Positions 1 to 8,435 of a stretch of 64,000 bases of DNA are shown piece after piece. The first letter of the stretch is position 1. Each line of letters starts with the position of its first letter. The position numbers were made by a program, and so were the translations under genes. This DNA comes from Burkholderiales bacterium (GTDB lineage Bacteria > Pseudomonadota > Gammaproteobacteria > Burkholderiales > Burkholderiaceae_C): positions 62,001 to 126,000 of the forward strand of contig JAIOOS010000014.1 of the NCBI GenBank assembly GCA_021414305.1. The letters run 5' to 3'. The notes beneath the pieces are model-generated. The model did no database searches. It saw only the letters and a program-made list of their open reading frames with translations, and had not been told where the DNA came from.

Positions 1-19
1 AACGATCCAGGAGACTCCG

Positions 20-1234
20 ATGACCCTTCGCCGCACCCCGCCCGCCGGCTTTCCGCGCCGCACCGTCGTCAAGGCCCTCGCCGCCGCGCCCGTCGCGCTT
101 GCCTTTCCCGCGCTCGTCCGGGCGCAGGCCGGGCCGGTGCGGGTCGGCTACGCGATCGCCCGCACCGGCCCGTGGGCGGGCGGCGCGCAGGTCAGCCAGG
201 AGCCGAACTTCCTGCTCTGGGCCGAGCAGCAGAACGCCGCCGGCGGCCTGAGCGTGAAGGGCGCGCGCCGGCAGATCGAGCTCGTGAGCTCCGACGACCG
301 CAGCGACATCGAGACCTGCGTGCGCACCTACGAGAAGCTGATGGGCAGCGACAAGGTCGACCTGATCCTCGCGCCCTGGGGCAGCAACGCCAACTTCGCG
401 GTCGCGCCGCTGGCCAATCGCTTCGGCTACCCGCTGCTCGGGCCGACCGCCCTCAGCCGAAAGCTCATCGACATGAAGCTGCCGTACTTCTTCTCGCTGC
501 TGCAGCAGCCCGAGCCGATGATGAACGCGCTGGTCGACATGCTGAAGGCGAATGGCGTCAAGTCGGCCGCGGTGATCTACGTCGACGACCTGTTCGGCCT
601 CGAGAACCACACCGCGCTGAAGGCGGCGGTGGCCGGCAGCGGCATCACGATCGTCGAGGAGAAGAGCTACCCCCTCGGCGTCAAGGACCTGGCGCCGGTG
701 CTGCGCTCGATGAAGGACAAGGCCCCCGACGCCTTCATCGGCCTGACCTACCCGCCCGACACCATCCTCGCGAGCAAGCAGGCCAAGGAGATCGGCTTCA
801 ACCCGAAGTTCTTCTACGCCAGCGTCGGCACCGCCTTCCAGCTCTACCGCAACGTCATGGCGGCGGGTGCGGAAGGCGTGATGGGCATGGGCTCGTGGAA
901 CGCGAAGACCTCGCCGGGGGCGAAGGCCTACTTCGACGCGCACGTCAAGAAGTTCGAGAAGGAGCCCGACCGCTGGGCGAGCGGCGCGTGCTGGGCCGGG
1001 CTCGAGATCCTGACCGCCGCGGTGGCGAAGGAAGGTCTCGACAGGAAGGCGATCCGCGACTACATCGCCGGCACCGAGCACGCCTCGATCATCGGCAAGA
1101 TCAAGTTCGCCGGCAGCGAGAACCTCGGCACGCCCGGCTCGGTGAGCCAGTGGCAGAAGGGCGAGTTCGAGGTCGTCTGGCCGAAGGCGATCGCCACCGC
1201 GCCGCTTCTCACGCCGAAGCCGCCCTGGGCCTGA
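20..1234 (+). CDS. Branched-chain-type ABC transporter substrate-binding protein
   Basis: Periplasmic binding protein of the LivK/type-I fold family (404 aa). The N-terminus has a twin-arginine-like stretch (FPRRTVVKALAAAP) before a hydrophobic run ending near ALVRAQA, which suggests Tat export. The mature protein starts with VRVGYAIARTGPWAGG, the usual beta-strand and ligand-loop opening of Leu/Ile/Val-binding relatives. The start is supported by AGGAGAC 5 nt upstream. It is the first gene of a five-gene operon with two permeases and two ATPases. Family members bind amino acids, amides, urea or aromatic acids; the ligand cannot be read from the sequence. Confidence 0.93.
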   Translation: MTLRRTPPAGFPRRTVVKALAAAPVALAFPALVRAQAGPVRVGYAIARTGPWAGGAQVSQEPNFLLWAEQQNAAGGLSVKGARRQIELVSSDDRSDIETCVRTYEKLMGSDKVDLILAPWGSNANFAVAPLANRFGYPLLGPTALSRKLIDMKLPYFFSLLQQPEPMMNALVDMLKANGVKSAAVIYVDDLFGLENHTALKAAVAGSGITIVEEKSYPLGVKDLAPVLRSMKDKAPDAFIGLTYPPDTILASKQAKEIGFNPKFFYASVGTAFQLYRNVMAAGAEGVMGMGSWNAKTSPGAKAYFDAHVKKFEKEPDRWASGACWAGLEILTAAVAKEGLDRKAIRDYIAGTEHASIIGKIKFAGSENLGTPGSVSQWQKGEFEVVWPKAIATAPLLTPKPPWA

Positions 1235-1241
1235 AGCCCCG

Positions 1242-2120
1242 ATGACCCTCGGCGCCTGGGCCGAGCTGGTCGCCTCCGGCCTGATCACCGGCGGCGTGTA
1301 CGCGCTGGTCGCGCTCGGCCTGAACCTGCAGTACGGGCTGATGCGCATCCTCAACATCGCCCACGGCGAATTCCTGATGCTCGGCGCGTTCCTCACCTGG
1401 GCGGCGCAGACCTCGCTCGGCATCTCGCCGCTCGTCATGCTGCCGGTCTCGTTCGCGCTGCTGATGCTGCTCGGCCTCGTGATCCACCGGCTGACGTTTC
1501 GCCGCCTCGCGCGCACCTCGCCCGATCTCGACGTGTTCGAGGCGCGCGGCCTGATGGTCTCGTTCGGCCTGATGTTCCTGGTGCAGAACTTCGCCCAGCT
1601 CCTCTGGGGCGGCGAGCTGCGCGGCTACGACTGGCTCGCCGACCCGGTGGCGATCGGCGACGCCCGCTTCGCCGCCAACAAGCTGCTGCTGCTCGCGCTC
1701 GCCCTGGCGATCAGCGCGGCGCTGATCGTCGTGCTGCGCACGACCCTGCTCGGCAAGGGCGTGCGCGCGCTGATGCAGTCGCCCACCGGCGCGCGGCTGG
1801 TCGGCATCGACACCGAGCGGCTGCATCCGCTGATGTTCGGCGTCGGCCTCGGCCTCTCGGGCGTGGCGGGCTGCCTGCTCTCGATGACCTACACGATCTC
1901 GCCTTCGATGGGCGAGCCCTACACCGTGACGGCGCTGATCGTCATCACCCTCGGTGGCTTCGGCAGCATGTCGGGCGCGCTCGTCGGCGGCCTCGCCCTC
2001 GGCGTGATCGAGGCGCTGGGCATGCACTTCACCAATCCCTCGCTGAAGACGCTGCTCTCGTACGGCATCTTCATCGCCGTCCTGCTGTGGCGGCCGAACG
2101 GCCTCTTCACCCGGCGCTGA
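1242..2120 (+). CDS. Branched-chain-type ABC transporter permease, LivH family
   Basis: Inner-membrane permease of 292 aa, the normal LivH length, with about eight hydrophobic segments. The opening (ASGLITGGVYALVALGLNLQ) and the following NIAHGEFLMLGAF block are LivH hallmarks. It starts 8 nt after the binding-protein stop. With the LivM-like protein downstream it should form the translocation pore. Substrate is unknown and set by the upstream binding protein. Confidence 0.94.
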   Translation: MTLGAWAELVASGLITGGVYALVALGLNLQYGLMRILNIAHGEFLMLGAFLTWAAQTSLGISPLVMLPVSFALLMLLGLVIHRLTFRRLARTSPDLDVFEARGLMVSFGLMFLVQNFAQLLWGGELRGYDWLADPVAIGDARFAANKLLLLALALAISAALIVVLRTTLLGKGVRALMQSPTGARLVGIDTERLHPLMFGVGLGLSGVAGCLLSMTYTISPSMGEPYTVTALIVITLGGFGSMSGALVGGLALGVIEALGMHFTNPSLKTLLSYGIFIAVLLWRPNGLFTRR

Positions 2121-2128
2121 AGCCGACC

Positions 2129-3022
2129 ATGCGACGCGACCTGACGATCCTCTTCGTGCTCGCCGGCGCGGGCCTGGCGTTGCCCTTCGTCGCCAGCGAG
2201 TTCGTCGTCTCGCTGGCGCTGAGCTGCCTGATGTACGCGGCGCTGGCGTCGAGCTGGAGCACCTTCTGCGGCAGCACCCGCTACCTCTCGCTCGCGACCT
2301 CGGCGTTCTTCGGCATCGGCGCCTACACCTCGGCGCTGACCCTCGGCCAGCTTCCCTGGCTGCTGGCGATCGCCCTCGGCGCGGCGATCGCCACGGGGGT
2401 CGCCGTGGTCATGGGCGCGGCCGTGCTGCACCTGCGCGGCACCTACTTCGCGGTGCTGACCTTCGGCATGACCGAGCTGATCCGGCACGGGGTCGCCTAC
2501 TTCGAGAAGCAGGTCACCGGCACCGTCGGCCGCGTGCTCGCCGTCGTGCCCGAGCGCAACACGATCTACCTGACGATGCTCGGCCTGGCGGCCTGTGCCG
2601 TGCTGGTGGCGATCGCGGTGCGGCAGAGCCGCTTCGGCCTGGCGATGGCCGGCATCGGCGCCGACGAGCAGCGCGCCGAGACGCTCGGCGTCGATACACG
2701 GCTCGTCAAGATCGGCGGCTTCGCGCTCACCGCGGCCTTCGCCGGCGCGGTCGGCGCGGCAATGAGCGTGCGCTGGACCTACATCGACCCGGCTACGGTG
2801 TTCACCCCGTTCATCGGCTTCCAGACGGTGCTGATCGCGCTGATCGGCGGCGCCGCCACGCTGTGGGGCCCGCTGCTCGCGGCGCTGGTGTTCAGCCTGC
2901 TCGCCGAGACCCTGCGCCTGCAGATGCCGCAGGTCTACATGATGTCGCTCGGCCTGCTGCTGATCCTCTCGGTGCTCTTCCTGCCGGGCGGCCTGGCCTC
3001 GATCCGCTGGCGGCGGCGATGA
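2129..3022 (+). CDS. Branched-chain-type ABC transporter permease, LivM family
   Basis: Second permease, 297 aa from the ATG at 2129 (MRRDLTILFVL). An upstream in-frame start exists but lies inside livH. Family signs are the block YLSLATSAFFGIGAYTSALT and a C-terminal FLPGGLASI close to the canonical LFAPRGL region. It begins 8 nt after livH and overlaps the next ATPase gene by four bases (ATGA), so translation is probably coupled. Confidence 0.93.
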   Translation: MRRDLTILFVLAGAGLALPFVASEFVVSLALSCLMYAALASSWSTFCGSTRYLSLATSAFFGIGAYTSALTLGQLPWLLAIALGAAIATGVAVVMGAAVLHLRGTYFAVLTFGMTELIRHGVAYFEKQVTGTVGRVLAVVPERNTIYLTMLGLAACAVLVAIAVRQSRFGLAMAGIGADEQRAETLGVDTRLVKIGGFALTAAFAGAVGAAMSVRWTYIDPATVFTPFIGFQTVLIALIGGAATLWGPLLAALVFSLLAETLRLQMPQVYMMSLGLLLILSVLFLPGGLASIRWRRR

Positions 3023-3765
3023 ACCGCCATCCGCTGGTCGAGGCGCGCGAGCTGACGGTCCGCTTCGGCGGCCTCACCGCCGTCGACGCCGTGAGCGCCG
3101 CGTTCGCCCCGGGCGAGCTGGTCGGCATCATCGGCCCGAACGGCGCCGGCAAGACCACCTTCTTCAACGCCCTCTCGGGCGTCATCCGGCCGACCTCGGG
3201 CGAGCTGTTCGCGCTCGGCGAGCGCCTCACCGGCGCCGCGCCGCACCGCTTCGCCGAGCGCGGCATCGCCCGCAGCTTCCAGACGCCGCGCGTCTTCGCC
3301 TCGCTGAGCGTCGCCGCCAACGTCGCCTTCGGCCTGCGCTTCGCCGGCCGCAAGCGCCCGGCCGCGGGCCTGCTGCACGACGAGACGAGCATCCTCGCCC
3401 TGCTCGGGCTGGCCCCGTACGCGGCGCTGCCAGCAGCGGCGATCACGCCTTCGCAGCAGCGACTGCTCGAGATCGGCATGGCGCTGGCGACGCGGCCGCG
3501 GGTGCTGCTGCTCGACGAGGTCGCCGCCGGGCTGGTCGAGGCCGAGATCGAGGCGATCGGCCGGCTCGTGCTGCGCCTGCGCAACGAGCTCGACCTCACC
3601 GTGATCTGGATCGAGCACGCGGTCACCACCCTGCTGCAGCACGTAGAGCGCGTGATCGTGCTGCACGAAGGCCGCAAGATCGCCGACGGCACGCCGGCCG
3701 AAGTGGTGCGCAACCCGATCGTGGTCGAGGCCTACCTCGGCGACGAGATGGTGGAGCCGGCATGA
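3019..3765 (+). CDS. Branched-chain-type ABC transporter ATP-binding protein, LivG family
   Basis: ATPase subunit, 248 aa, starting at the ATG that overlaps the livM-like stop. Walker A is GPNGAGKTT. The signature region is unusual: ITPSQQRLLEI where most LivG proteins have LSYGQQR, and Walker B reads LLLLDEVAAGL with Val in place of Pro. This belongs to a divergent LivG subgroup. It still has the H-loop region (WIEHAV) and the C-terminal AYLGD typical of LivG. It overlaps the next gene by four bases. Confidence 0.92.
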   Translation: MNRHPLVEARELTVRFGGLTAVDAVSAAFAPGELVGIIGPNGAGKTTFFNALSGVIRPTSGELFALGERLTGAAPHRFAERGIARSFQTPRVFASLSVAANVAFGLRFAGRKRPAAGLLHDETSILALLGLAPYAALPAAAITPSQQRLLEIGMALATRPRVLLLDEVAAGLVEAEIEAIGRLVLRLRNELDLTVIWIEHAVTTLLQHVERVIVLHEGRKIADGTPAEVVRNPIVVEAYLGDEMVEPA

Positions 3766-4523
3766 GCTCGCCGCCGGGCGCCGACCGCGCCCTCGCCCAC
3801 CTCGAGGTCGAAGGCCTCGCCGCCGGCTACGGCGCCTTTCTCGTGCTGCGCGACCTGAGCCTCGAGGCGCTGCCGGGCCTGACCGTCATCCTAGGCCCGA
3901 ACGGCGCCGGCAAGACGACGCTGCTGAAGGCGATCGCCGGCCTGATCCCGCGCTCCGGCCGGGTGCGGCTCGACGGCGCGCTGATCGACCCGGGCGCGAA
4001 GACCTCGGACCTGGTGCGCCGCGGCATCGCCCTGGTGGCCGAAGGCCGCCAGCTGTTCCCGCAGATGAGCGTGGCCGAGAACCTCGAGCTCGGCGGCTGG
4101 CTCGTGCCCGGGGCGGTGCGCCAGAGCCGGCTCGAGCAGGCCTTCGCCGACTTCCCGCGCCTCGCCGAGCGCCGCCGCCAGCTCGCCGGAACGATGAGCG
4201 GCGGCGAGCAGCAGATGCTGGCGATGGCCCGGGCGATGATGAGCGGGCCGCGCCTGCTGATGCTCGACGAGCCCTCGCTCGGCCTGGCGCCGAAGAAGGT
4301 CGACGAGATGCTCGCCATCGTGCGCCGCATCGCCGACAGCGGCACCACCGTGCTGATGGTCGAGCAGAACGTGCGCAAGGCGCTGGCGACGGCCGACCGC
4401 GGCTACGTGCTCGAGCGCGGCCGGGTGGTCGCCGCCGGCACGGCAGCGGCGCTCGCCGGCTCGAGCCTGGTCCGCCAGGCCTACTTGGGCAAGGGCTCGA
4501 CGCCGGCCGTGGCGCCGGGCTAG
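3762..4523 (+). CDS. Branched-chain-type ABC transporter ATP-binding protein, LivF family
   Basis: Second ATPase, 253 aa. It shows Walker A GPNGAGKTTLL, the Q-loop region RQLFPQMSVAENL typical of LivF, signature MSGGEQQMLAMARA, Walker B LLMLDEPSLGLAP and the VEQN H-loop variant. It ends with RQAYLGKG. Its start overlaps the livG-like stop (ATGA). This completes a full SBP-LivH-LivM-LivG-LivF operon. No catabolic enzyme is linked, so the substrate is open. Confidence 0.93.
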   Translation: MSSPPGADRALAHLEVEGLAAGYGAFLVLRDLSLEALPGLTVILGPNGAGKTTLLKAIAGLIPRSGRVRLDGALIDPGAKTSDLVRRGIALVAEGRQLFPQMSVAENLELGGWLVPGAVRQSRLEQAFADFPRLAERRRQLAGTMSGGEQQMLAMARAMMSGPRLLMLDEPSLGLAPKKVDEMLAIVRRIADSGTTVLMVEQNVRKALATADRGYVLERGRVVAAGTAAALAGSSLVRQAYLGKGSTPAVAPG

Positions 4524-4647
4524 GGCCCGCCGAACGTCGACCGGCCGGGGGCAGGCATCCGCCTTGCCCGCGCCAGTGCATGTGGCAGGTTTCGCGGAAG
4601 GCTCGACTTCAGGCTCCGGCCGCCGGGCGCACCGGTCGGCGCGCGTC

Positions 4648-6285
4648 ATGATCGACGCCAGCGTGAACGAGACCCCCGATCCGGAAGCGCTGGCCACGGC
4701 GCGGCGAACGCTCGCCCTGCTCCAGGCGCAGGCCGAGGCGGTGCGTGCCGACCTCGCCAGCCTGCGCCGCGAAACCGAGAAGGCGAAGCAGGAGCTGAGC
4801 GGGCTGCGCACCGCGCAGCTGCTCGAGGTGAACGACCGCCTGGTGCAGGCGGCCGTGCATGCCGACACGGCCGCCCAGACCGCCGTCAGCAGCCTCGACG
4901 AGCTGAACCGCTCGACCCAGCACGACGAACTCACCGGCGCCACCACCCGCGTTCTCATGCTCGACCGGCTGCAGAGCGCGATCGCCCGCGCCCAGCGGAC
5001 TGCCGCGCGGGTGGGCCTGCTGTTCCTCGACCTCGACGGCTTCAAGGCGATCAACGACACCCTCGGCCATGGCGTCGGCGACCAGGTGCTGCGCCTGGCG
5101 GCGCAGCGCCTGGCTTCGGTGGTGCGCGAGTCCGACTCGGTGAGCCGCTACGGCGGCGACGAGTTCGTGGTGCTGCTCGCCGAGATGTCGAGCGCCGCCG
5201 ACGCCGCGCCGATCGCCCGCAAGATGCTCGACGCGCTCGCCGCGCCGGCGCTGATCGGCGCGCATCCGGTCTCGCTGCTCGCGAGCATCGGCATCGCCAT
5301 CTATCCGGAGGACGGTGCCGATGCGGTGACCCTGATCCGCCACGCCGACGCCGCCATGTACCGCAGCAAGCGGCGCGGTGCGGGCGGATTCGAGTTCTAC
5401 CAGGACGACGGGACCACCGATCCCGCCAGCGGCCTCGATTCCGAGCCGATGCAGCTGGCGACGCGGCGCGCCGACGTCGCCTTCTCCGAGCACGAGGCGC
5501 GGCTGCGCGAGCTGCTCGAAGCCAACCGCGACCTGGTCGGCGCGGCGCAGGTCGCGCAGAAGCTCCAGGCCAACGCCGAAGCGGCGCACCACCGGCAGAT
5601 CAACTTCGTGGCGATGGCGGCGCACGCCCTGCGCAATCCGCTCTCGGCGATCCGCATGGCGACGACGCTGCTCTCGGATTCGCGGATCGAGGGGCCGATG
5701 AAGGAGCGCCAGCTCCAGCTCGTGCAGCGCCAGGCGGCGCTGATCGCGCGCCTGATCGACGACCTGCTCGACGGCTCGCGGGTCGGCGCCGGCGAGTTCC
5801 GCCTGCAGCGCCGCGAGTTGCAGCTCGATTCGATCCTGGGGGTGGCCGCCGACGCCTGCCGCCATGCGATCGACGCGAAGCAGCAGCGGCTGGTTGTCCG
5901 GGCGCCGGTCGAGCCCGCGCTCGTGAACGGCGATCCGCAGCGCCTCATCCAGGTGTTCAGCAACCTGCTGAACAACGCCTCGCGTCGCTCGCCGGCCGGA
6001 GGCGCGGTCACGCTGACGACGCAGGTCGAGGCCCGCAGGATCGTCGTCACCGTCGCCGACGAAGGCACCGGCATTGCGCCCGACGTCCTCGCCGGCATCT
6101 TCGACCTGTTCGCCGTCGACACCCAGGTGCCGCTCGAGGAAGCGGGCCTCGGCATCGGCCTGGCGGTGGTGCGCGCGCTGGCCGAGGCGCACGGCGGCAG
6201 CGTCGGCGTGAACTGCGGGCCGGGCGATCGCGGCAGCGAGTTCGTCGTCAGGTTGCCGCGGATCGGCGACGCGCCCGCGGCCTAA
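4648..6285 (+). CDS. Hybrid diguanylate cyclase (GGDEF) / sensor histidine kinase
   Basis: Soluble signalling protein of about 545 aa from the ATG at 4648; an in-frame TTG at 4564 is less likely. Order seen: N-terminal charged coiled-coil-like helix (residues 1-85), GGDEF domain (about 90-255) with active-site GGDEF at 169-173 and a preceding RxxD inhibitory-site motif (RESD), a second helical linker, a HisKA-like segment with phosphoacceptor His near 326 (AHALRNPLSAI), then a HATPase_c domain with N-box LLNNAS, DEGTGIAP and GLGIGLAVV. No transmembrane, PAS or receiver domain is visible. GGDEF placed before a complete kinase core is uncommon. No response regulator is encoded nearby. Confidence 0.88.
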   Translation: MIDASVNETPDPEALATARRTLALLQAQAEAVRADLASLRRETEKAKQELSGLRTAQLLEVNDRLVQAAVHADTAAQTAVSSLDELNRSTQHDELTGATTRVLMLDRLQSAIARAQRTAARVGLLFLDLDGFKAINDTLGHGVGDQVLRLAAQRLASVVRESDSVSRYGGDEFVVLLAEMSSAADAAPIARKMLDALAAPALIGAHPVSLLASIGIAIYPEDGADAVTLIRHADAAMYRSKRRGAGGFEFYQDDGTTDPASGLDSEPMQLATRRADVAFSEHEARLRELLEANRDLVGAAQVAQKLQANAEAAHHRQINFVAMAAHALRNPLSAIRMATTLLSDSRIEGPMKERQLQLVQRQAALIARLIDDLLDGSRVGAGEFRLQRRELQLDSILGVAADACRHAIDAKQQRLVVRAPVEPALVNGDPQRLIQVFSNLLNNASRRSPAGGAVTLTTQVEARRIVVTVADEGTGIAPDVLAGIFDLFAVDTQVPLEEAGLGIGLAVVRALAEAHGGSVGVNCGPGDRGSEFVVRLPRIGDAPAA

Positions 6286-6295
6286 GGGCCCGGGC

Positions 6296-7117
6296 TCAGC
6301 GGCCGATCGCCTCGGCCTTGTCGTCCCAGAACGCGAGGGGCGGCACCGTACCGAAGCCGGCCCTGGCGTTGTCTTCCATGTGCTCGCGGCGGCGCGTGCC
6401 GGGAATGGCGCAGGTCACCGCCGGATGGCCGAGCACGAACTTCAGCAGCACCTGGGCCCAGCTGGCGCAGCCGATCTCCGCGGCCCAGCCCGGCAGCGGC
6501 TTGCCGAGCAAGCCGCGCAGCAGGCCGCCGCCGCCGAACGGCATGTTGACGATGACGGCGACGCCGCGTTCGGCGGCCAGCGGCAGCAGGCGCCGCTCGG
6601 CCTGGCGGTCGTCGAGCGCGTAGTTGATCTGCAGGAAGTCGAGCTTCTCGGCACGCAGCACGGCCTCCACCTCGGCGTAGGCCGACGAGCTGTAGTGGGT
6701 GATGCCGATGTAGCGCACCCGGCCCTGTTCCTTCCAGCCGCGCAGCGTCGCCAGGTGGCTGCGCCAGTCGACGAGGTTGTGCACCTGCATCAGGTCGATG
6801 CGGTCGCTGCGCAGGAGCCGCATCGATTCCTCCATCTGCCGGATGCCCTCGAGCTTGCCGGAGGTCCAGACCTTGGTGGCGAGGAAGGCCTCGGCCCGCC
6901 GTCCGCTCGCCGCCAGCAGCTCGCCGGTGGTCTCCTCGGCACGGCCGTACATCGGCGAGCTGTCGAGGACCTTGCCGCCGGCGGCGAGCAGCGCCTCGAC
7001 CACGCCCGGCAGCAGCGCGTAGCCCGCGCTGCCGGGCGCCTGGTCGAAGCCGACGTAGGTGCCGCAGCCGATCACCGGCAGGGCTTCGCCGCTGGAGGGA
7101 ATGGGGCGGGTGTTCAT
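6296..7117 (-). CDS. Aldo/keto reductase family oxidoreductase
   Basis: NAD(P)H-dependent aldo/keto reductase, 273 aa. The catalytic tetrad is readable: Asp and Tyr in LDSSPMYGRAE, Lys in LATKVWTSG and His in MQVHNLVDW. The substrate is unknown. It converges with the GGDEF/kinase gene (10 bp between stops) and is divergent from the nitrile hydratase genes, so the 79-bp gap at 7118-7196 should hold promoters for both directions. Confidence 0.9.
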   Translation of the reverse strand: MNTRPIPSSGEALPVIGCGTYVGFDQAPGSAGYALLPGVVEALLAAGGKVLDSSPMYGRAEETTGELLAASGRRAEAFLATKVWTSGKLEGIRQMEESMRLLRSDRIDLMQVHNLVDWRSHLATLRGWKEQGRVRYIGITHYSSSAYAEVEAVLRAEKLDFLQINYALDDRQAERRLLPLAAERGVAVIVNMPFGGGGLLRGLLGKPLPGWAAEIGCASWAQVLLKFVLGHPAVTCAIPGTRRREHMEDNARAGFGTVPPLAFWDDKAEAIGR

Positions 7118-7135
7118 CCTGGCGATGCTCGCAGA

Positions 7136-7165
7136 TTGGCGGCGGAGGCGACGCGTTCCTATACT
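7136..7165 (+). promoter_or_regulatory. Candidate sigma-70 promoter for the nitrile hydratase genes
   Basis: TTGGCG at 7136-7141 and TATACT at 7160-7165 are separated by 18 bp. The predicted start site lies about 25 nt upstream of the alpha-subunit ATG, and GAGG sits 8 nt before that ATG. Both hexamers are close to consensus in an otherwise very GC-rich region. Confidence 0.55.
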
Positions 7166-7196
7166 GCGCGTTCCCCTTGCTTGCGAGGCGCTGACG

Positions 7197-7793
7197 ATGG
7201 CCGAAACCCGATCCTCGAGCGAACCGATGGCCTCGGTCGAGCGGCGCGCCGCGGCGATCGAGGCGGCGCTTGAAGCCCAGGGCCTGAAGCCGGGCGAGTT
7301 CGTCGCCGACCTGACCCGCCGTGCCGAGGAAGACTGGGTGCCGGCGAACGGCGGGCGCCTGGTCGCGAAGGCCTGGACCGATCCGGCCTTCCGGCAGCGG
7401 CTCCTCGCCGACGGCCGCGCCGCCGCGGCCGAGCTCGGCTTCGAGCTGCCGCGGCATCACCGGCACCTCGTCTTCCTCGAGAACACCGCAGCGGTGCACA
7501 ACGTCATCTGCTGCACGCTCTGCTCGTGCACCGCGTTCACCATCATCGGCCTGCCGCCCGACTGGTACAAGGACCTCGAGTACCGCGCCCGCGTCGTCCG
7601 CGAGTCGCGCACGGTGCTGAAGGAGATGGGCCTCGAGCTGCCGCCGGACATGGAGATCCGGGTCTGGGACACGACCGCCGACACGCGCTACGTGGTGCTG
7701 CCGCTGCAGCCGCCGGCGACGCTCGGCTGGACAGAGCAGCGGCTGGCCGCGATCGTGACCCGCGACGCGATGATCGGCGTGGCGCGGCTCTAG
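7197..7793 (+). CDS. nthA: Nitrile hydratase alpha subunit
   Basis: Metal-binding subunit that hydrates nitriles to amides; 198 aa, the normal length. The claw-setting motif CTLCSC is at residues 106-111 (C106, C109, S110, C111), where the two outer Cys residues are oxidised to sulfinate and sulfenate in known enzymes. Thr at position 107 matches cobalt-type enzymes, but Thr after the last Cys is usual in iron types. An extra Cys precedes the motif, and the usual Trp-Pro segment is replaced by AFTI before GLPPDWYK. The start at 7197 follows a good promoter and GAGG. The beta subunit follows after 17 nt. No activator/metallochaperone or amidase gene is adjacent. Confidence 0.92.
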   Translation: MAETRSSSEPMASVERRAAAIEAALEAQGLKPGEFVADLTRRAEEDWVPANGGRLVAKAWTDPAFRQRLLADGRAAAAELGFELPRHHRHLVFLENTAAVHNVICCTLCSCTAFTIIGLPPDWYKDLEYRARVVRESRTVLKEMGLELPPDMEIRVWDTTADTRYVVLPLQPPATLGWTEQRLAAIVTRDAMIGVARL

Positions 7794-7810
7794 CCCGCCG
7801 GGAGCACGGC

Positions 7811-8428
7811 ATGGACGGCATCCACGACCTCGGCGGCAGGCAGGGCTTCGGCCCTGTCCGCTACACGCCGCACGCGCCGGCGTTCCACGCGCCGTGGGAG
7901 AAGCGCGTCAACGCGCTCTACGCGCTGGCGGTGCGGCTCGGCATCTTCAACATGGACGAGTACCGGCACGCGATCGAGCGCATGGAGCCGCGCCACTACC
8001 TTTCAGCGAGCTACTACGAGCGCACGCTCACCAGCCTGGCCACCCTCTGCATCGAGAAGGGCCTGGTCACGCGCGAAGACCTCGAGCGCCGCGCCGAGGG
8101 CGCGTTCCCGCTGGCGCTGCCGGCCGCCGCCGGCCGGTCCAACGTCGCCGGGCGGCAGCGCCTGGCCGTCGGCGACCGGGTGCGCGTTCTCGTCGAGCAC
8201 GTGCCCGGGCACGTGCGCATGCCGGCCTACATCCGCGGCAAGAGCGGCGTCGTCGTGGGCGTCTCGCCGGCCTACCCGTTCCCCGACGCGCACGCGCACG
8301 GCGTGCCCGCGGAAGACGAGCCGACCTACGACGTGCGCTTCAGCAGCGCCGAGCTGTGGCCGAACGCGGCCGACGCGGCGTTCGTGCACGTCGGCGTGTT
8401 CGAGAGCTATCTCGAACGGCTCTCCTGA
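7811..8428 (+). CDS. nthB: Nitrile hydratase beta subunit
   Basis: Partner of the alpha subunit; 205 aa, slightly short of the usual 220-230. The N-terminus MDGIHDLGGRQGFGPV is the family signature. It is followed by the helical region (FHAPWEKRV, YLSASYYERTL) and the C-terminal barrel with YIRGKSGVVVG, PDAHAHG and YDVRFSSAELW, which match conserved blocks including the Arg residues that contact the alpha-subunit cysteines. A single fused beta chain argues against thiocyanate hydrolase, in which this part is split into two subunits. Confidence 0.93.
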   Translation: MDGIHDLGGRQGFGPVRYTPHAPAFHAPWEKRVNALYALAVRLGIFNMDEYRHAIERMEPRHYLSASYYERTLTSLATLCIEKGLVTREDLERRAEGAFPLALPAAAGRSNVAGRQRLAVGDRVRVLVEHVPGHVRMPAYIRGKSGVVVGVSPAYPFPDAHAHGVPAEDEPTYDVRFSSAELWPNAADAAFVHVGVFESYLERLS

Positions 8429-8435
8429 GCCGGGT

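Noticed and set aside
7197..8428. Thiocyanate hydrolase instead of nitrile hydratase
   Set aside because: Thiocyanate hydrolase has the beta-like part split into two subunits; here a single beta chain begins with the nitrile hydratase signature MDGIHDLGG.
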